Part shown: positions 59,641-64,000 of the stretch, piece by piece
How the letters are laid out: the number at the start of each line of letters is the position of its first letter
Numbering within the stretch: position 1 is the stretch's first letter
Source of the DNA: Epiperipatus broadwayi
Lineage: Eukaryota; Onychophora; Udeonychophora; Euonychophora; Peripatidae
Direction: 5' to 3'
Assembly (NCBI GenBank): GCA_028023455.1
Contig: JAQFVV010012498.1
Location: forward strand, 872,001 to 936,000
Length of the DNA stretch: 64,000 bases
Program-made: the position numbers and the translations under genes
Notes under the pieces: model-generated
Told to the model about the DNA's origin: nothing
What the model saw: the letters and a program-made list of their open reading frames with translations, nothing else
Database searches by the model: none

Positions 59641-60190
59641 AAATAATTCCATAATGATTTTATTGTTACACGATATTCATTATTATTTGGAAAACTGATA
59701 TTACTGGCTAAGCAGCTTACTCTTTTTCTGCCTTGAATATGTTGTGCAGGTCTCTGGTCTAGATACAAAGATATATCTATTTTTATACATGGTCTAACAA
59801 AACAATCACATGACTCCTTTAGTTAATATCTAATCTGTATTTGTAGCAGTATTTATTTTCCCATTCCCGAAAGCATTAATAATCAATGGATATCAAATGT
59901 AATGATAAACAACTGGCTAATGGAAACATTGTGTTCACATTGCAATTATCCAACTATTTAAACCAATGCTATAGTAATTATTCGTATTCTTAGAACCACA
60001 CGGCTTGCTCACTACTATATGATTTTTGACAAAAAATGTTTTTAAAAAAATAATGGTATACTACACATTTATACACTCTAAAATATTTATCTAGAAATAC
60101 TATGAACAAAACTTTGCAGAACAATACTTTTATTAGTTGATCATTACTTTAAAATGGTATAAAGCATATAAATTATATATTCATCTACAT
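59641..60190. other. AT-rich noncoding DNA
   Basis: Nothing recognised. Confidence 0.4.
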
Positions 60191-62203
60191 TATAATGGTC
60201 AGGGAGGAATCTGAGTCTTCCGTATTTGCCAAACAGGGTGCTACCAGGCTATTGGAACCTGGAATATTTATATAGTAGGCAAATACGTACTGTTAAGATC
60301 CAAAATTTACATATATATTTTATTACGACCGTCAGCCCTAGTCACCAGCTCGTGGAGCAGCAGAGATAATATATACTTTATTTTTAAAAAAATAAAGATA
60401 ATAAAAAAATACAATAAGCGACTGCCAGATTAACAATACAGTAGAATCATTTATTTTGCACATATATAAAATTTAGAATTTATTTTAGTGTAACTTTACT
60501 TTAGATTTTAATTTACAATTTAACTTTTTATTTTAGAAGTTTGCACAGATGAATTTAATATTTTATTAGCGTTGAGTATGGATAGACTACATAGATTGCA
60601 TTTGAAAAAAAAAATTCTATCCCTGATTTAACCTTAGGACAAAAGTTCACAGTCAAACCAACACCAATCTATCTGATATATCAATATATTAAATGCAGCA
60701 TGAATATGACAGCACAATACCATACTGTCAGGAATGCACATCTGAACAGCATGGTTATAGAGAAGAAATTGTCTCTCATCCAGTACAGGAATGTTACCTC
60801 TGTCTGGTGAGAAGAACAATAAAAAAAAACCTCCATAGGAAGGGATTGCAGTCCTTTTTGCCAAATTAAATCCCATTCCACAGGTGAAAGGAGTGATCCA
60901 AGGAGCAGGGAATACCGTGTCTCCGATGGTCCATAAGAAATAGGCTTATTTTGCCCAAGTGCGGCATATAATGTGATCCTGCACGTAGCGGATCTTCATA
61001 CTACATTTACTAACTACAACATATATCCAATAGATTAACCCAATTTAACTATGAAACAAATAACCTATGATTTACCCTTCCTTAAACTAACATAACTTTA
61101 TGAATCTAGGCAGCCGATTGACACCCGACTTAAATTTAACATGATTTAATTAAAAGTTTAGCTTAACAGAAAAAAAAAAATCTTAATAAACAAATAAATT
61201 AATGGAAATTATTTTTTTTTAAAAAAATACATTCAATAAAAATAATCGTTAATAAATTGATTTAGTTTGGTCAGATAGGAATTTCTATTGCTACAATTTA
61301 AATGCTATGAGTTTTATACTTAATGTTCATGAATTATCTAAAGTTCTTACGGTTTTAAAATACTGAAAATTTTTTTTTTTTTAGAATTAATGTTCATTAG
61401 TTATAGGGTTCTTACTGTTTTAAAAAGTCCTTACTTTAGTTGCTTGTAATTTCGAAGGTGTTAATTCCCATGATGTCCTGAGATCGGTATGCAGTTAGCC
61501 ATTGGTCCTTTATTGTAGCTGGTATTTTATTGCTGGGCCCTGATGTCCTATGGCCCACAATATAGGAAAACGATTGGTCATTTCTCTTTTTTAGAAAAAC
61601 TGAAGGGATTGAAGAGTGCGTCTTTTCAATCCCTTCTCCTTCAACTCTCTCCGCACTAACACATATAGCACACCTCTTCTTTCACATCTCTTTCTTTCTT
61701 TATTTCCAAACTTTTCCTTTTATATTAAACTTTCAGATCCAGTGGACATTATGTCATGATGATGATAATCCTTTCGTTGAGGTCTGTTTCCAGAGGGATT
61801 TCTTTTATTGGATATTGTTCCTATTGATTTTTTCTCTCCTATTTGATCTTTAATTATACATTTTGAGATGCCCAAGGGCTAGTTTATTTTAACTAATTGA
61901 AAATAATCATTTCCATTTTACACAATAGCATTAATTAAATTTGTACATTCTTTTTAACAATATATTTTTTTATCTTTAAATCTTTAAGTTTTTTTTTTTT
62001 GAAAATTTAGTTTTAAAATACTTTTTTTTTTCCCTTAATAAAGTTTTCTATTAATAATTTTTCATCTGTGCGATTTTATATTTATATGAGTTTAGATGAC
62101 TTTTAATTTTCAATTTAATTCTTAAAAAAGTTTTTATTTGTGAACTTTTATTTTTATGTCTAATTTTATTTATTAAAATATAACGGCATGTGTGCCTGTT
62201 ACA
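60191..62203 (-). mobile_element. 2-kb LTR-like element (copy 3), minus orientation
   Basis: Homologous over its length to 21149-23069 and 23079-25301. The minus-strand start is TGTAACAGGCACACATGCCGTTA (a near-palindrome to 62203, here given in part); the end is ...GACCATTATA at 60191. TATA box at 61716-61725 and hairpin at 61603-61635, both in the sense of the element. A minus-strand frame at 60876-60634 shares its last ~48 residues with the copy 1 frame, but the two copies are close enough that this needs no selection to explain. No gag, pol or tRNA primer site was found, so it is a solo unit. Confidence 0.6.
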
Positions 62204-62898
62204 TATCAGCAAACTTGCTTAAAAAAATAAAAAAAATTACTTAGGGATTACAGTACACGATTAACAAAGAAATTTGGTTAGTAATTTTACAAAAAGAGAT
62301 TACATACAAAAAAATGTTGACTATCATTTTCCTATAGAACCATCTACGCTTACGCCTCTTCCCCCCAAGAGTTCCCTTTTCTCTACATTTCATTTTTAAC
62401 CAACGGCATGACAAGCAAATTATTTATTTAAGGAGTTGCATTGAAGTAAATACATTTCAAGAAATAATGAGTTTATACATGTATATTTGCAGCACAATTA
62501 TATATACCACCAACTTATTTATGATTAATTGAAATGCTTAAATAGTTACACTGAGGTAGATTCCCAAAGGACACTCATCATAGGGTGCTACATTTACAAT
62601 CATAAACTTACGTGGCTGTGCACGCCTATACACATTAAAGCATAATATATATTTTAAAAAACAAAAAAAATTATACTAATTGCAACCTTTTGACTTTTTC
62701 TTTTTAAAAAAACACAATTTAAAATTATTAATATCTTTTCTTTCTCATGTTTAATATATGTGCTATTTCTTTCTGGCAGTGCTTTTATAAGATTTAAAGT
62801 ATATGGCTTTATGTAATTAAGATAAAAATATTTCATTTAAAAAAATGTACTCAGGGTACTTGTGGTTTATTATACATCGGCCCAGGTTGAGGGTCCAA
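62204..62898. other. AT-rich noncoding DNA
   Basis: Nothing recognised; lies between LTR-like copies 3 and 4. Confidence 0.4.
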
Positions 62899-63165
62899 TT
62901 ATAACGGTTGAGGAAGAATCTGAGTCTTCCGTATTTGCCGAACAGGACACCTGGAAAATTTATATAGTAGGCAGATACGTACTGTTAAGATCCAAAATTT
63001 ACATATATATTTTATATCGACTATCAGCCTTAGTCACCAGCTCGTGGAGCAGCAGAGGTAATATATTTTATTTTTAAAGAAATAAAGGTAATAAAAAAAT
63101 AAAATAAGCCACTGCCAGATTAACAATACACAGAAACATTTATTTTGAATATATAAAATTTAGAA
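62899..63165 (-). mobile_element. LTR-like element (copy 4), 3' end fragment
   Basis: Begins TATAACGGTTGAGG and matches the first ~265 bp of copy 3 (GAATCTGAGTCTTCCGTATTTGCC, quoted in part; AAATTTATATAGTAGGC; GCCACTGCCAG). Homology stops near 63165 exactly where the Tigger-like sequence begins, so that insertion or a deletion truncated it. Confidence 0.65.
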
Positions 63166-63450
63166 TTACACCTTTACCCCACTTAGCGATGGCAATTGGT
63201 CCTCCAAAACTCATTGTTATGCAAGAATATCCTATACACAAAACGTATTTATAATGGGAAACTATGGGAAAAAAATTGGTCAGTTCCAGTCAACATAAAA
63301 TATTCACATTGGTTTCCAAGCTCAAAGATTTTCTTGATTTTTTGATGGCCATGATGACTAATACGGTATCTAAAAGAAAAGTTTTATATCACTAGGAAAA
63401 AAATGCATATTTTCACTATTTAAAAAGTACAGTACAGCAAAAAGAAATAG
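63166..63450. mobile_element. Tigger/pogo-like end fragment
   Basis: The text TTTACCCCACTTAGCGATGG, then CAATTGGTCCTCCAAAAC, TTATAATGGGAAACTATGGG and AAATTGGTCAGTTCC follows the order of conserved words at the ends of Tigger/pogo elements (CTTAGCGA, AAATGGGAA, TTGGTTCC). The right boundary and any transposase are not seen. Confidence 0.45.
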
Positions 63451-64000
63451 AAAGTGAAATTAAATTTGAATTTAAGAGTTTTTATATTCTTCCGCAGAAG
63501 TTTTTCATCATAATGAAAAAAAAAATCCATATTGAAGTGTATTTTTTTAAAATTTGTATTACAATACATATTACTGTACATTTATGTTTATTACTTATGT
63601 GAAATTATTCAAATTAAAAAACAATGTTTACTTATAAATTATTTAATTGAACATAGACTTATTATTGTACACCAGAATAACTCAAAATGCTTAATGTGTA
63701 TCATAAATCAGTCAACTTTAGAAAAAAAAATTCAACTTATTTTAAAAGACCCCCCCCCCCCCCAATTGTACTAATTTTCTAAAACATGCGCAAAGTTTAT
63801 TTTTATTTTTTTTACTATATTTTTAGTAATGTAATAATGCCCCCCCCCCCATTTGTTTAGAAGAAAATTCATTAACATTTATTTTAAATACAATCTGTTT
63901 TTCTTTTTAAGCTTTTCTAATTCGACATTTGCGTTTTAAAATGTTGTTTTTCTTTTGATTTGAAACAACTTGAGTGTAAACAACATATTTATTAACGAAG
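63451..64000. other. AT-rich DNA with two long poly-C runs
   Basis: Poly-C near 63750-63763 and 63841-63850 in otherwise C-poor DNA. No gene is seen. Confidence 0.5.

Overview
The window looks like invertebrate animal nuclear DNA. It is very AT-rich, has long tetranucleotide and GA arrays, and carries eukaryote-specific transposons: Penelope-like elements, LINEs, a hAT/ZBED element, pogo/Tigger-like ends and tRNA-derived SINEs. There are no operons, no ribosome-binding sites and no long intact ORF. The sequence alone does not fix the phylum. No host protein-coding gene could be established; the best hints are two small promoter/first-exon-like islands (about 6.8-7.0 kb on the minus strand and 56.1-57.2 kb on the plus strand).

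Layout. 0-9 kb: AT-rich DNA with a short SINE (744-872), a decayed LINE tail (3240-4370, minus) and a foldback repeat carrying a hammerhead-ribozyme-like core (5239-5590). 9-16 kb: a Penelope-type terminal foldback (9150-9390) and an unclassified, locally GC-richer tract (10756-11999). 16-18.5 kb: a second hammerhead-like copy and a 301-bp tandem duplication. 18.5-26.3 kb: a dense nest made of a foldback, a Tigger-like element, an inverted pair of Penelope GIY-YIG ends, two head-to-head copies of a 2-kb LTR-like element, and a Penelope RT fragment. 27-35.5 kb: a composite GATA/GGTA array, then several Penelope RT and GIY-YIG remnants in both orientations with degenerate tandem repeats. 35.5-41 kb: a third hammerhead/tRNA-like copy, two adjacent minus-strand LINEs, and an inverted/tandem cluster of a ~430-bp repeat whose units each hold a hammerhead-like core. 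42 kb: a GA-rich array. 45-50 kb: degenerate tandem repeats and a Jockey-type LINE remnant. 50.4-52.7 kb: a nearly complete but dead hAT element with terminal inverted repeats and an imperfect target duplication. 53-60 kb: unclassified repeats, a foldback, and a second tandem dimer of the ~430-bp hammerhead repeat. 60-64 kb: two more copies of the 2-kb LTR-like element and a second Tigger-like end.

How the parts fit. The most interesting signal is a set of at least two unrelated dispersed repeat families with hammerhead-like self-cleaving cores. They sit among many Penelope-like retroelement remnants, the element class known to carry and probably to mobilise hammerhead RNAs. One family is tandem (retrozyme-like or Penelope terminal-repeat-like). 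The other couples a type I hammerhead to a tRNA-like box B, an architecture reminiscent of schistosome SINE-like hammerhead elements. These are readings by eye. No homology search or folding was run.
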